From Candidatus Cybelea septentrionalis (GTDB taxonomy: Bacteria > Vulcanimicrobiota > Vulcanimicrobiia > Vulcanimicrobiales > Vulcanimicrobiaceae), in the NCBI GenBank assembly GCA_003158175.1, contig PMHJ01000007.1, positions 18,517-54,726 of the forward strand: DNA of 36,210 nucleotides, read 5' to 3'. The notes under the pieces were generated by a model. The model saw only the letters and a list, made by a program, of their open reading frames with translations. It was not told the origin of the DNA and ran no database searches. Positions 14,178 to 22,938 of the stretch are shown piece after piece. Position numbers and translations under genes: made by a program. Numbering within the stretch: the stretch's first letter is position 1; every line of letters starts with the position of its first letter.

Positions 14178-15503
14178 CTATCGCGGAACCGCGGATTCGC
14201 GGAGATCCCAGAACCGAACACGGGGGTCTCGAAGCCGCAACCGCACGCTTTCGGGTGGCGTGCTCTTAGCCGCCGATACGCCCCTAGAGAAAACGCGGGC
14301 CCCTTCGCGAGGAAGCAGCAGAATTGCGCTCTCTACGCCCTGTTCGTTAACGGTTGCTCCGACGATCTCGCCCCAATCGTTGATGTTGCCGCCAAACAGC
14401 ACGTTTAGGTTTTTGTTCCGCGGAATCAGCGTGTTGAGGTCGGTCATGGAGCCGTTCTGCCAAAGGTAGCCCCGGCAGTTCCCGCTCGCGTCGCACGATT
14501 CGCCGACGACCTGGCCTTCATCGTTGATTCCACCGGCAAAGCTATCGACGTCGCCGGGCAACGTGCCAAGATCTTTCATCGTGCCGTTCTGCCAGAGGAA
14601 CGAATGAGTCACCGTGTTTCCCGAAAGGTCCGAGTTGCCGATGACCTGACCGCGGTCATTGATGTCCAGCGCTATGTTGGCTGTGCCTCCGAGGTTGCCG
14701 AGGTTGATCGGTGATGAGGCATTTTGCCAAAGCACCGCGTGAGCCGATGGAGAGGCGCACGAGCCTGAGTTCCCGACGGCAGCCTGCCCGGACTGGGTAA
14801 TCGTGTACGCATAGGAGACGGTATCGCCTGAGTATGGCGGCAGGGTTGTGATCTTGCCGTTCGGCTGCCAAATAACGCCGAGGAAATCAAAGACTCGGGG
14901 CGAGATGCAGCTTGAGTCTTTGGTACTGGTCTCGGCAGCACCAACGATCTGGCCGCGCCAGTTCACGTCGTTCGCGTTGTCATTATTTCCGCCAAGAGTG
15001 GGCAGCGATCTCATCTTACCGCGCTGCCAGGTGAATCCGAGGCAAGTGTGTGAGGTGCCGAAACCGCAGAAGTTTTCGTCGTAGGGGTCGATGTTGGAGG
15101 TTTCGGACCACCCCACGAACTGACCAGCGGGGCCGTGGTTATACTGGAAAATCGCGCTGTTCGGACCGCCCAGCGTGCCGAGGTCGATCGTGTGCGGGGG
15201 ATACTCCCAAATCTGGGCGTGCTCGACGTCGCCGCTGCTTAGAAGGGACGTCCCGCTGGCTTGGCCACTATCGTTGATGTTGATGGCGAAGCTGACATTT
15301 CCGCCGAGCGAGTCCAGGGTGAGGAGATAGTAATTCGTGACCTCTCGCTTTGATCGTACGTTCGATCCGGTTTGTGGAATGCTCTGCTGCGTCGATGCTG
15401 AAGGGGCGAAGCTCGATGACGAAGCGCCCCCGCCGCAGCCGGACAGTATAGCAGCGGCCGTAAATGCGGCTGCCGCATCAACGGCCGTGATGGAAATTCT
15501 CAT
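14178..15503 (-). CDS. HAF-repeat lipoprotein
   Basis: A 441-residue extracytoplasmic lipoprotein. The signal peptide ends in the lipobox LSGC, then comes a Ser/Gln-rich linker. The body consists of HAF-type repeats, seen as DLGTLGGPNSAI, SLPTLGGNNDNANDVNWRGQ IVG, INLGNLGGTANIALDINDRG QVIG, and DLGTLPGDVDSFAGGINDEG QVVG, each paired with an 'xxW(Q/E)NG' strand. HAF repeats are thought to form a surface propeller; no enzyme activity is known. The last 40 residues (from REGARVF) depart from the pattern and are rich in Arg. GAGGAG precedes the ATG. An intrinsic terminator closes the gene, so it is probably a single-gene transcript. Confidence 0.85.
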   Translation of the reverse strand: MRISITAVDAAAAFTAAAILSGCGGGASSSSFAPSASTQQSIPQTGSNVRSKREVTNYYLLTLDSLGGNVSFAININDSGQASGTSLLSSGDVEHAQIWEYPPHTIDLGTLGGPNSAIFQYNHGPAGQFVGWSETSNIDPYDENFCGFGTSHTCLGFTWQRGKMRSLPTLGGNNDNANDVNWRGQIVGAAETSTKDSSCISPRVFDFLGVIWQPNGKITTLPPYSGDTVSYAYTITQSGQAAVGNSGSCASPSAHAVLWQNASSPINLGNLGGTANIALDINDRGQVIGNSDLSGNTVTHSFLWQNGTMKDLGTLPGDVDSFAGGINDEGQVVGESCDASGNCRGYLWQNGSMTDLNTLIPRNKNLNVLFGGNINDWGEIVGATVNEQGVESAILLLPREGARVFSRGVSAAKSTPPESVRLRLRDPRVRFWDLRESAVPR

Positions 15504-15710
15504 GACAGATGCTCCTCTTCACCAAAATGGTGCGACGGCGTGTGCCGTTGGTGCAAGGTAGCGTCTAGGTCGCTAACGTTGTGACAAACGACATGACTTT
15601 TGGCTCGTTTTCGCGGCGCCCCGACGGCGACGATCTCGGCAGCAGAGCTACAAAGCGAGTCGTAGTAAGCTTGATGAAATGTGCTAGCGTCGCGGCGTCA
15701 ACGTCTGGGC

Positions 15711-16130
15711 CTATAGCTGAGGGTTACAACGATCATAACGGCCGCCGTAGGAAGCGGTGACTTGGAAGACGCGCTGCAGTTCCTCAGTAATGCGGTCGAT
15801 CAGCGTTGAGCGGGTGGCTAAAAGCCAGTATTTTGTTTGCTTGTCATACGTTTCCGCCGTCTTGACTTCGAAACCGTTGCCTTCAAAGACGGACTTTGCC
15901 AGTGCTCTGTTCCGCTCGTCGCGGAAATACATCTGATGCTCCAGGGTTACGAGTTCGGAGCCCGGCGCCAAACGCAAGCGAAGAGTCGCGATTAGCTGGT
16001 CCCAATCCGTTTTCTGGGCTTTGCGAAGCCGTCGCAGCGAAAGCGCATCGTTCGTATATCGAATTAGGAAACTTGCAGCGAACATGACAACGATGCCTCC
16101 AAGGGGAAGGCCAACGGTGTACGGACTCAC
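15711..16130 (-). CDS. Membrane-anchored RraB-like domain protein
   Basis: A 139-residue protein with one N-terminal transmembrane helix (VGLPLGGIVVMFAASFLI) and a cytoplasmic alpha/beta domain. The segment from about 70 to the end has the layout of the RraB family (ribonuclease E inhibitor): HQMYFRDERNRALAKSVFEG, then GFEV, YWLLATRS, and a closing YGGRYD, which parallels the family's 'hylyf...e.A......l...Gf.V' and 'ygG.YDGWe'. RraB binds the scaffold region of RNase E in gamma-proteobacteria; in other phyla this fold appears in proteins of unknown role, so the name is by fold only. The start is GTG. Confidence 0.6.
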   Translation of the reverse strand: MSPYTVGLPLGGIVVMFAASFLIRYTNDALSLRRLRKAQKTDWDQLIATLRLRLAPGSELVTLEHQMYFRDERNRALAKSVFEGNGFEVKTAETYDKQTKYWLLATRSTLIDRITEELQRVFQVTASYGGRYDRCNPQL

Positions 16131-16358
16131 TGTACGAGCCTATCAAAATGTCTTGCTCGGGAGAAGGAGCGCCGAAAAGCCTCTCGGTCTAAAGCCTCGA
16201 TCGCAGCGCCGGAAAGAGGGTCCTTAGTACGATGACCTTAGTAGTTTTCTCTGCACCACACCCTTTTATAAGGTGGACAGCGGTTGCTCGCTCTTGCAGG
16301 CGACGAAAGAGGCACTTCGAAACTCGTTTCCATCACTGCGTTAGGAGCGAGGTTTAGG

Positions 16359-17510
16359 ATGCAAACTTTCAACAGTCGCGTGCTTATGCTGACGGCGGGA
16401 GCACTTTTAGCGACTTCGGCATGCGGAGGAAACACGGTTCCCTCCTACACGTCGCAAGTCTCCGCGCCGGGCGCGAGTTCCATCGTTCCAAACGACTCGA
16501 CCTCAATTTTGAAAAAACTTACGAAGGTCGTCGAAATCGGCTCGACAGTCGATCGGAAAAATGGCGACATGGGCCCGCGCGCAATCTCGCTGGTCCGATC
16601 GACCTTCGGGCTCAAGAAAGGGCAACTGCTCGTTTGTAACTTCGACGACTCCGCGGGCACTGCTGGGAAAGGAACCACGATCGAAGTACTTAATCCGGAC
16701 CCGCACTCCAAACCTGTGACCTTTACACAAAGCACCAAGCTAGAGGGCTGCGACGGCGATGCAGTCACGGCGACAAATCAGGTCTACGGCGCGGGGCTGG
16801 TCAGCGGTCTCGTTTCGCGGTTCAATCAAGCCGGCGAGCTCCAGAAGAGTCACGGTTCTCCGATCGAGGCTCCGTTTGCCGACACCGATGCATTCTGCGG
16901 TGAGGCTTACGCGCCTGAGGACATCTACATTTCGGATGCCAAGACCGGCTCGATTGTGAAGTTGGCGTTCGTCCCGGTTAGCTCCGGCAACGTGCGACTG
17001 ACCCAAGTGATAACCGGTTTCGCGGCCAATAAGGGCTCGGGTTGGAGCACCTTGGGCCCATCCGGAATTCAATACAACGCGACCCGGACCGGCAGTCTTT
17101 GTAACGACACGCTTTATATCGTGGATGGGGTCGATAACACGGTCGTCGCCGTTTCGAACGCCAGCAACCTGCTTGAGAAGAACGAGATCGTCGTGCAACC
17201 CGGTGGAAAGAAATTCAAATGCGCTCACCCAACACGCACGTGCGCGACGCTCGTCTACAGTGGCTCTCCGCTCAATGCGCCCGTAGCTTCTGCTCTCCTA
17301 CCGAACGGAAACCTCATCGTTGCGAATACCCAAGGTGGAAACACCCTTGTGGAGCTAACGCCGGCCGGGAAGGTACTTGCCACCAAAACAATCGACACGA
17401 GCACGACTGCCGATGTCTTCGGGCTCCTTGCGACCGGCACGAGCGATAGCGATACCGCGCTCTTCTATACCGATACCAAAACGAACACGCTGCAAGAACT
17501 CGAGCAATAG
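16359..17510 (+). CDS. Secreted lipoprotein, propeller-like
   Basis: A 383-residue predicted lipoprotein: signal peptide MQTFNSRVLMLTAGALLATS with lipobox TSAC, then a Ser/Thr linker. The mature part has repeated strands resembling a beta-propeller (KGQLLVCNFDD, PEDIYISDAKTGSIVKLAF, NDTLYIVDGVDNTVVAVS, NGNLIVANTQGGNTLVELTP, DTALFYTDTKTNTLQEL). The motifs are close to NHL/SMP-30-type blades without exact catalytic landmarks. The ATG at 16359 is chosen over upstream in-frame codons because it begins the signal peptide; AGGAG lies 11 bases before it. It is convergent with the sedolisin gene, 27 bases apart. The substrate or ligand is unknown. Confidence 0.78.
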   Translation: MQTFNSRVLMLTAGALLATSACGGNTVPSYTSQVSAPGASSIVPNDSTSILKKLTKVVEIGSTVDRKNGDMGPRAISLVRSTFGLKKGQLLVCNFDDSAGTAGKGTTIEVLNPDPHSKPVTFTQSTKLEGCDGDAVTATNQVYGAGLVSGLVSRFNQAGELQKSHGSPIEAPFADTDAFCGEAYAPEDIYISDAKTGSIVKLAFVPVSSGNVRLTQVITGFAANKGSGWSTLGPSGIQYNATRTGSLCNDTLYIVDGVDNTVVAVSNASNLLEKNEIVVQPGGKKFKCAHPTRTCATLVYSGSPLNAPVASALLPNGNLIVANTQGGNTLVELTPAGKVLATKTIDTSTTADVFGLLATGTSDSDTALFYTDTKTNTLQELEQ

Positions 17511-17537
17511 GGGATCATCGCATATTGCCTTGCCTGC

Positions 17538-18821
17538 CTAGTAACCCTTGATTCCATTCGGTGTGCCCCAACCACCCGGACCAGAATAGTATTTCTTGTA
17601 TCTCCCCTTGCCGCACAAATAGTTGCTGCAACTGCCGTCGCCGCCATTTGACGGATGATGGAAGTACTTTCTGTGCTGCTTGTTATCGAACGTCCAGAAG
17701 TTCTCGCCGCCATTCTGGTTGGCGGCGTTGCCTGCGAGCCCGATGACCCCTGCAGTAAATGGCGATGCCACGCTCGTGCCGCAGACGTCGACCCAGCCGC
17801 CGTATTGGCTCGTATACTCAGCAACGCCCGGCGTGCAGCCGGATTCGGCCGACACGTCGGCATCGGTGCGGTAGGCGCAATCGGGATCGTCCTGCCATGG
17901 CGGCTTCGGGACGCCGGGGCTCCCGACGACGGCAGGACTCGCGCAACCGGCACTCGCGTCATTCCAGATGGTTTCGGAATATTTCCCACCGCTCAACGCG
18001 AGCTGGGTGCCTCCTACCCCGATGACAGTCTCGAGATCGGACGGGCCGCCGATCGTGTTATAGGCGTCGTCGCCGGTTGAAGCGAGATACGCGATGCCCT
18101 TCGTGTCGAAGTAGTTCGGCAGGTTCGTATCCTCGCAATCCCAGTCTTCGGGGCAGCTCCAGCTATTGCTGAGGATCTTCGCGCCGAGCGTGACGGCTTC
18201 GGCTTCGGCTGCTTCGAAGTCGCTGATCTGGCCGCCGGCTTCCATGAGATAGATCGTGCAATTCGGGCACGCAGCGGAGACCATCTCGATGTCGAGGTCG
18301 GTCTCCAAGCACCAGCCGTAGTCCTGGCACGTGGGGGGATAGTTAGACTGTTTTCCCTTCTCGTTGTATTTAAAGAAGCTGGCCGCTCCGAGGCTGTACT
18401 CGGTGCGGTACGTTGCGAGATCGGTCGCTGCGGTAGCCTCATCGCCGGCTTCGATGACGGCGACGATCTGCCCCGATCCTTTTCCAAGCGATTTCGTTAG
18501 GTCGTAGGCGGTTTGGAGTTGGCTTGGAGTCCAGCCGCAGGCTGACGACGGCGAACAGAGCGGGTCCACGCCCGTGTGGGCGAGCAGTACCTGACAGGCC
18601 GGCTTGCCCACGGCTTGCGGGCAGACGGCACGCGCGAGATGCTGCGCTTGCCACTGCGGCATCAGGTTGTTCACCGGGCTTTGCGGCATCGAAGGCACGG
18701 TTTGCCAAGCGCACCCGGCGAGCATTGCCGCTGCCATGCAGCAGCTAACCGTGAAACGACTAATCTGGAAAGCATCAGCGCAAATACGTAGTGCGTTGCG
18801 GCCAGAATCCAAGCTCGTCAT
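17538..18821 (-). CDS. Sedolisin (S53) family protease, predicted lipoprotein
   Basis: A 427-residue serine-carboxyl protease. An N-terminal signal with lipobox LAGC (Cys37) suggests outer surface anchoring. The catalytic set of family S53 is visible: Glu173 and Asp177 in LETDLDIEM, and Ser350 in CGTSVASP. Intervening elements such as YLMEAGG, ILSNSWSCPED and YLASTGDD match the core of sedolisins, which work in acid. The large pro-domain of many sedolisins is missing; only about 80 residues separate the lipid Cys from the core, as in short bacterial forms. Numerous Cys residues suggest disulfides. Start at 18821 is preferred over an ATG 10 codons upstream because GAGGAG sits before it. Likely role: extracellular protein degradation. 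Confidence 0.85.
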   Translation of the reverse strand: MTSLDSGRNALRICADAFQISRFTVSCCMAAAMLAGCAWQTVPSMPQSPVNNLMPQWQAQHLARAVCPQAVGKPACQVLLAHTGVDPLCSPSSACGWTPSQLQTAYDLTKSLGKGSGQIVAVIEAGDEATAATDLATYRTEYSLGAASFFKYNEKGKQSNYPPTCQDYGWCLETDLDIEMVSAACPNCTIYLMEAGGQISDFEAAEAEAVTLGAKILSNSWSCPEDWDCEDTNLPNYFDTKGIAYLASTGDDAYNTIGGPSDLETVIGVGGTQLALSGGKYSETIWNDASAGCASPAVVGSPGVPKPPWQDDPDCAYRTDADVSAESGCTPGVAEYTSQYGGWVDVCGTSVASPFTAGVIGLAGNAANQNGGENFWTFDNKQHRKYFHHPSNGGDGSCSNYLCGKGRYKKYYSGPGGWGTPNGIKGY

Positions 18822-18917
18822 CTGCGTTGCTCCTCGCTTCGTGAACGCCACGGTGCCAGCAACGCTTCGGCAAGATCGCGCTCAACCCCGCATGGCACGC
18901 GATCGATGCGCTACGTC

Positions 18918-19955
18918 CTAGTTGCGCGGGGCCGGATCGTTCGCGATGCCATAGGGTTCCAGGCCGTTCAGACCGTTATCGTACGTGTAAAGAAACTTTC
19001 CACCCGGATACGAGAACACGTTCACCACGCCAAAAAAGCCAAAGGTGCAGTACAACTTGTCCTGGTCGGGACCGAGGGTGCACATGCTGGGATCCGTGAC
19101 CTTACCGTTTTCCAAGACAAGTCGAGTTGTCGGTTTGCTTTCGGTGTACGGCGGAGCATAAATATCCAGGGATGAAAAATCACCATTCGGGCCCATCAGG
19201 TTTTGGTTCCGGTCGAACTGGAGGCTGCCGGGGAACCCGAGGGAGATATTCTTAAATAGCTTGGCCGGCATGTTTCCGTGTCGGAACTCTGCGACATAGG
19301 TGCCGGTGCTACCGGGATCCCTGTACGAAACCCAGACGTTGTTATGGTGGTCGACGGCAAGGCCTTGCGGCGTGGCGATGTCGGCATCCGACAGCGTCTT
19401 GGTTATCGACGTCCCTGTGTATTGCAGGATGTTTCCCGGACCGCCGCTGTTCGCGAAAGAGTTTGAGACGTATACGTGGCCATTTGTATCAAGTGCAACG
19501 TTATCGGGCCCAGCGTCTCCCGGGTCAGACAGCACCGTCTTTGCCGCTCCGCAATCCGGGCCGTACTCCGTGACGGTCTTCGGATTCGCACCCATGTCGG
19601 GAACCCACAGATTCCCAGACTGATCGACGTCGATCGCGCCGTTGACGGACACGAACGGACCCACCGTACAGACCGGCGGCTGATTCGTGCGGTTGTTACG
19701 CTTATAACCATACACGGTCGTGGTGCCGATCGGGGCGACGTAGGTCATGCCCTGGCCGTTGTCTGGGCCAACGATCGTCGCCGAAGGCCGGCCCGACCGA
19801 GCATTTTGCGCACGAGAGCCCGAAACGCTTTGCTGCTGTGGCGAGTTGGCTAACGCCGGGATGCCGTTGCCTTGCGAGCTGGTGGAGCAGCCGGCCAGGA
19901 TGCCAAAGGCCGCGCAGACGACTAATACGTAGCGAGCGGAGACTGAAATGCGCAT
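18918..19955 (-). CDS. NHL-like propeller lipoprotein
   Basis: A 345-residue lipoprotein with signal peptide and lipobox LAGC, followed by a low-complexity Ser/Gln/Asn linker. The mature domain has propeller blades with the pattern 'G.l.vd..GnlwV.d': GAIDVDQSGNLWVPDMGA, NVALDTNGHVYVSNSF, GLAVDHHNNVWVSYRD, SLQFDRNQNLMGP. This resembles NHL/SMP-30 proteins, which usually bind ligands or act as scaffolds. It ends PYGIANDPAPRN, a frequent ending for this lipoprotein type. The gene is divergent from the propeller plus Ig-like gene, 208 bases away, and 96 bases upstream of the sedolisin gene on the same strand, so the last two may be co-transcribed. Confidence 0.82.
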   Translation of the reverse strand: MRISVSARYVLVVCAAFGILAGCSTSSQGNGIPALANSPQQQSVSGSRAQNARSGRPSATIVGPDNGQGMTYVAPIGTTTVYGYKRNNRTNQPPVCTVGPFVSVNGAIDVDQSGNLWVPDMGANPKTVTEYGPDCGAAKTVLSDPGDAGPDNVALDTNGHVYVSNSFANSGGPGNILQYTGTSITKTLSDADIATPQGLAVDHHNNVWVSYRDPGSTGTYVAEFRHGNMPAKLFKNISLGFPGSLQFDRNQNLMGPNGDFSSLDIYAPPYTESKPTTRLVLENGKVTDPSMCTLGPDQDKLYCTFGFFGVVNVFSYPGGKFLYTYDNGLNGLEPYGIANDPAPRN

Positions 19956-20163
19956 TATTGAACCTACTCTTCAGAGAACGTGGCTGTGAAAAAGCAAAGC
20001 GTGACAAGGCCAAGACATGACCGGCTTTCCTCAGTGCCATTCTGCGCCTTCTTGTTGGCCGTTGTCCATAGTGGAAATCACGGTGCGACGCGATAAACTC
20101 AGACGCTGTATCCGGGGCGCGCCGAGTGCTAGAATATCGACAGGACCGCCTGTGGAGGATGAC

Positions 20164-21459
20164 ATGCTGCGCCGCTCCTTCCTTTCTCTCTTGCCCGTTG
20201 CCCTAGCCTGCGCGCTGACAGGCTGCTCGCTATCCGGCGAACAAACTCGGCCTGACGCGCCGGCGTATGCGACGCACCATGCTGCGCCAGTCGTCCGCCA
20301 AAAAGGAAAGGGCGCGCAGTGGATCCAGTTTACTCCACATACGGTCGGAGCGTTGTATAGCGCGATGGCGCTCGGACCGGACGGCAACGTTTGGTTCATC
20401 GACGAGGACGCTGACAGACTCGCACGAATATCCACGAGCGGCGCGATCAAAGAATTCTCTTTTGAGAGCGTCGCCGGTGGAAGCGGCGTCTCGATGACCG
20501 TGGGCGCCGACAAGGATTTTTACATCGGCGATGAGTCCTCGAGCATCATCCGCGTTTCCGTCAAAGGACAGGTGCAGGCGTTTCCAATTCCTAGCGGTGA
20601 CGGTACCTCTATCGATGGTATGGCCCTTGGTTCCGACGGCAACGTGTGGTTCGCGGAGTTTAACCACATCGGCAAGATCACGCCTTCCGGCAAGATCACT
20701 GAGTTCGCCTACCCTCCCGGCTACTCGACCAACCAATACGGTGGTGTAACCACCGGTTCCGACGGCAACATCTGGTTCGCCGAATCGTCGAACAACGCGA
20801 TCGGCCGAGTCGTTCCGTCAACGGGAAAGATCACGATGTTTCCTATTCCGGTATCGTCGTGTACGCCGGCGCCCGTCGTACTCGGAAACGATAAGAACGT
20901 CTGGTTTGTTTGTCTGTCGGATGGGCCGCTGCTCGGGAACATCACGCCGAAAGGCAAGGTTGCGACGTTCGCGATCGGCGGAGCGTTCAGCTCAAACGAA
21001 ACCGAGCAGTTCTGTGCACGCGGCCCCGACGGGGAACCGTGGTGCGCGAGCGGAAACGACGGCACCGTATTCCGAATCGACACGACGTCGCACACGGTAA
21101 CGACGTTTACCCCTCCGCTTGGGTCGGGCGCTCGGCCCGACGCCGTGGCCCCCGGCTCCGACGGCAACCTCTGGGTTGACTCGGTGGGCGGTGACCTCGA
21201 CGTGCTCGTCACCAATCCAATGACGGTCACACCGACGAAATTATCGTTCTCTTCCCCCGGGCAAAAAAAGACCGTTTCGGTGAGCGAGGCCGGCGCGAGC
21301 AGTTGGAGGGCGAAGTCGAGCAACACTGCGGTTGCAACGGTCGTTCAAGGGGGTTCCGACGCGTCATTCGACGTTACGTCGGTAGGCAAAGGACGCTGCA
21401 AAATCACGATATCCGATAGCGTCGGCAACAGCGTCGCCGTCGGCGTCACCGTGAAATAG
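20164..21459 (+). CDS. Vgb-like propeller lipoprotein with C-terminal Ig-like domain
   Basis: A 431-residue lipoprotein. Signal peptide MLRRSFLSLLPVALACALTG ends at lipobox LTGC. Seven blades with GxDGNVWF-type motifs follow (GPDGNVWFIDE, GADKDFYIGDE, GSDGNVWFAEF, GSDGNIWFAES, GNDKNVWFVC, GPDGEPWCA, GSDGNLWVDS), as in the virginiamycin B lyase family. The last 75 residues form a Big2-like immunoglobulin domain (TVTPTKLSFSSPGQKKTVSV ... NTAVATVVQG ... GKGRCKITISD). The ATG at 20164 is chosen because GGAGG lies just upstream and it opens the signal peptide. A TonB-C domain gene starts seven bases after the stop. Role unknown; adhesion or ligand binding at the surface is plausible. Confidence 0.85.
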   Translation: MLRRSFLSLLPVALACALTGCSLSGEQTRPDAPAYATHHAAPVVRQKGKGAQWIQFTPHTVGALYSAMALGPDGNVWFIDEDADRLARISTSGAIKEFSFESVAGGSGVSMTVGADKDFYIGDESSSIIRVSVKGQVQAFPIPSGDGTSIDGMALGSDGNVWFAEFNHIGKITPSGKITEFAYPPGYSTNQYGGVTTGSDGNIWFAESSNNAIGRVVPSTGKITMFPIPVSSCTPAPVVLGNDKNVWFVCLSDGPLLGNITPKGKVATFAIGGAFSSNETEQFCARGPDGEPWCASGNDGTVFRIDTTSHTVTTFTPPLGSGARPDAVAPGSDGNLWVDSVGGDLDVLVTNPMTVTPTKLSFSSPGQKKTVSVSEAGASSWRAKSSNTAVATVVQGGSDASFDVTSVGKGRCKITISDSVGNSVAVGVTVK

Positions 21460-21466
21460 GCGCTGC

Positions 21467-21823
21467 ATGACGATCTTCGCAGCTTTTCTTTTGGGGTTGT
21501 CGGTAGCGCAAGTTGCGTCGCCCATGCCGTCGACGCCGACCAGCACGTGTCCTGAGACCGAAGCCACGGTGACGCGGCCGTCGGAACCGGTGTTTCCGTA
21601 CGGAATGAAGATTATGGCAGAGGGCCCGATAAGCGTCGAGGCACTGGTAACGGCTGGCGTTGACGGAACCGTGAAAGCGGTGACCATTACGAAATCGAGC
21701 GGTTACAAATTCGCTGACGATGCGGTCGTAAGGGCTGCACGAATAAGTTCCTACCGACCGAAAATGGTAAACTGCGAGCCAGTTGAGGGAACGTACAAGT
21801 TTAGGATAGACGAGGGTCCATAA
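21467..21823 (+). CDS. Secreted TonB C-terminal domain protein
   Basis: A 118-residue protein with an N-terminal signal sequence (MTIFAAFLLGLSVAQVASP) and then a TonB C-terminal fold: VEALVTAGVDGTVKAVTITK, SGYKFADDAVVRAARIS, YRPKMVNCEPVEGTYKFRI. The pattern 'v.v.vd..G.v..v.v..sSG...lD.aA..a.....f.PA..nG.pv......v.f' is the TonB_C signature. Unlike real TonB it lacks the long Pro-rich spacer, and its N-terminus looks cleavable, so it is more likely a free periplasmic domain than an energy transducer. It starts seven bases after the propeller gene and is probably in its operon. Confidence 0.75.
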   Translation: MTIFAAFLLGLSVAQVASPMPSTPTSTCPETEATVTRPSEPVFPYGMKIMAEGPISVEALVTAGVDGTVKAVTITKSSGYKFADDAVVRAARISSYRPKMVNCEPVEGTYKFRIDEGP

Positions 21824-21849
21824 GCCGGGTGACGAGTAGACGCGCCGGA

Positions 21850-22361
21850 CTACGCCTGCAGTCTAGTTAGCTTGTCGGAAAGGATGGTGGTCAGCTCGTC
21901 CTCTACCCAGCTCGGAACACAACGCTTTGGGATGATAATGAGCTTCCGTCCTTGCCGCAAACGAAGCATAATGAGTGTTGTTGTTTCAATGAATCCCGCG
22001 AATAGGCCCCATTGAAGTTGCGCTGCGGCATTCTTTGCTGAATCTCAATGCCGTCGTCAGTCACAAGATACTTCGTCGGTCGACTCGCCTCGCCACGGCG
22101 CGCGGTCTCGCGAGAGCTGAGAAATAGGGCTGCGAATCCTAGGCCGAGTATTCCGATCGTTACGCCCACGACGTACGAGATAAGGTCGGTGATTAAATCC
22201 CAGCTGTCTCGCCACGGGCGCTGAAGCCTTAAGAGAGTAACTGCGGCAAACGCGATTAGTCCGACGACCAAATAACGCTTGAGATAGCTTCGGCCGACCG
22301 CCTGACGAGCTTCGCTAGCATTAATGCTAGTCTCAAAGCTCAGTCCGGCTGCAGGCGTCAA
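21850..22361 (-). pseudogene. YcxB-like membrane protein gene with a frameshift
   Basis: On the minus strand from the TTG at 22361, the frame encodes two transmembrane helices (YLVVGLIAFAAVTLL; LISYVVGVTIGILGLGFAAL) and then PTKYLVTDDGIEIQ, a typical YcxB layout. After this the frame turns into non-family sequence and stops at 21903. The expected continuation is present in another frame: AKNAAAQLQWGLFAGFIETT, then LIMLRLRQGRKLIIIPKRCV and PSWVEDELTTILSDKL, ending at 21850. It matches the family's '...W....f.Et...i.l......~iiPkR.f'. The shift point is near 22043-22050, around the codons for IQQR. One lost base would explain it. Recent inactivation or a sequencing error are both possible. Its start overlaps the upstream stop (TTGA). 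Confidence 0.75.
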
Positions 22362-22789
22362 AACGTAGGCGGTGCCGGGTTGAACCAGGCCATGCCGTTT
22401 GCGTACAAGACCCTCAGCACCACGCAGTGCGTGTGCGAGCCCAGCGGGAATATCTCCTGGCTCAATATCAGGTCGCGCTTGATCACGGCACCGCGCGCAA
22501 ACATCCCATCATCCTCGCCCAGTCCGACCAGTTTCCCGCCGGAGACTAGGCCGAATACGATCGCGCTTGCCGCCGTGGCCGCTTCGTTCTGATACTGCAT
22601 CGCCAAGATTGCTCGCTGTCCGCTCTTAGACGGTGTGGCCCGGAATCCAGAGGTCGCATTGTTGTAGGGATGCGGGTCGCATTGAGTCACCAATACGTTC
22701 GAACCGGGCGTTTGAGGCGTGGTATGGGCCGCCCCCATCGCACAAAGCAAAGCGGCGGCAGCTATCGCCCGGAGAGCGTTAAGGCGCAT
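22358..22789 (-). CDS. Hypothetical exported protein
   Basis: A 143-residue protein with a clear signal peptide (MRLNALRAIAAAALLCAMGA AH) and a mature part of alternating strands (SNVLVTQCDP, RAILAMQYQNEA, SAIVFGLVSGGKLVGLGED, HCVVLRVLYANGMAWFNP). Two Cys (in TQCDP and HCVV) could form a disulfide. I do not recognise the family. A strong purine-rich site, GAGGGGA, precedes the ATG. The stop overlaps the start of the frameshifted YcxB-like gene, so the two were co-translated originally. Confidence 0.72.
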   Translation of the reverse strand: MRLNALRAIAAAALLCAMGAAHTTPQTPGSNVLVTQCDPHPYNNATSGFRATPSKSGQRAILAMQYQNEAATAASAIVFGLVSGGKLVGLGEDDGMFARGAVIKRDLILSQEIFPLGSHTHCVVLRVLYANGMAWFNPAPPTF

Positions 22790-22938
22790 GTCGACATCCC
22801 CTCCTCAATCGTAGCGTAGCACTCCGCGTCCGGGTGATCCTTGAAAAACGCTGTGAACGGGAGGACCGAGGCGGGACGCCCACATAGCCCCCAGACCGTT
22901 GGGTTACTATATTCGGACGAACGTACGGTCGAAAGGAA

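Noticed and set aside
15504..15710. Hidden gene in the 207-base spacer between the HAF and RraB-like genes
   Set aside because: No frame with a start signal or family motif on either strand; it probably holds only the HAF promoter.
19956..20163. Short coding frames in the divergent spacer
   Set aside because: Frames lack start signals; the space fits two divergent promoters. A TAGAAT at 20130 may be a -10 but has no good -35.
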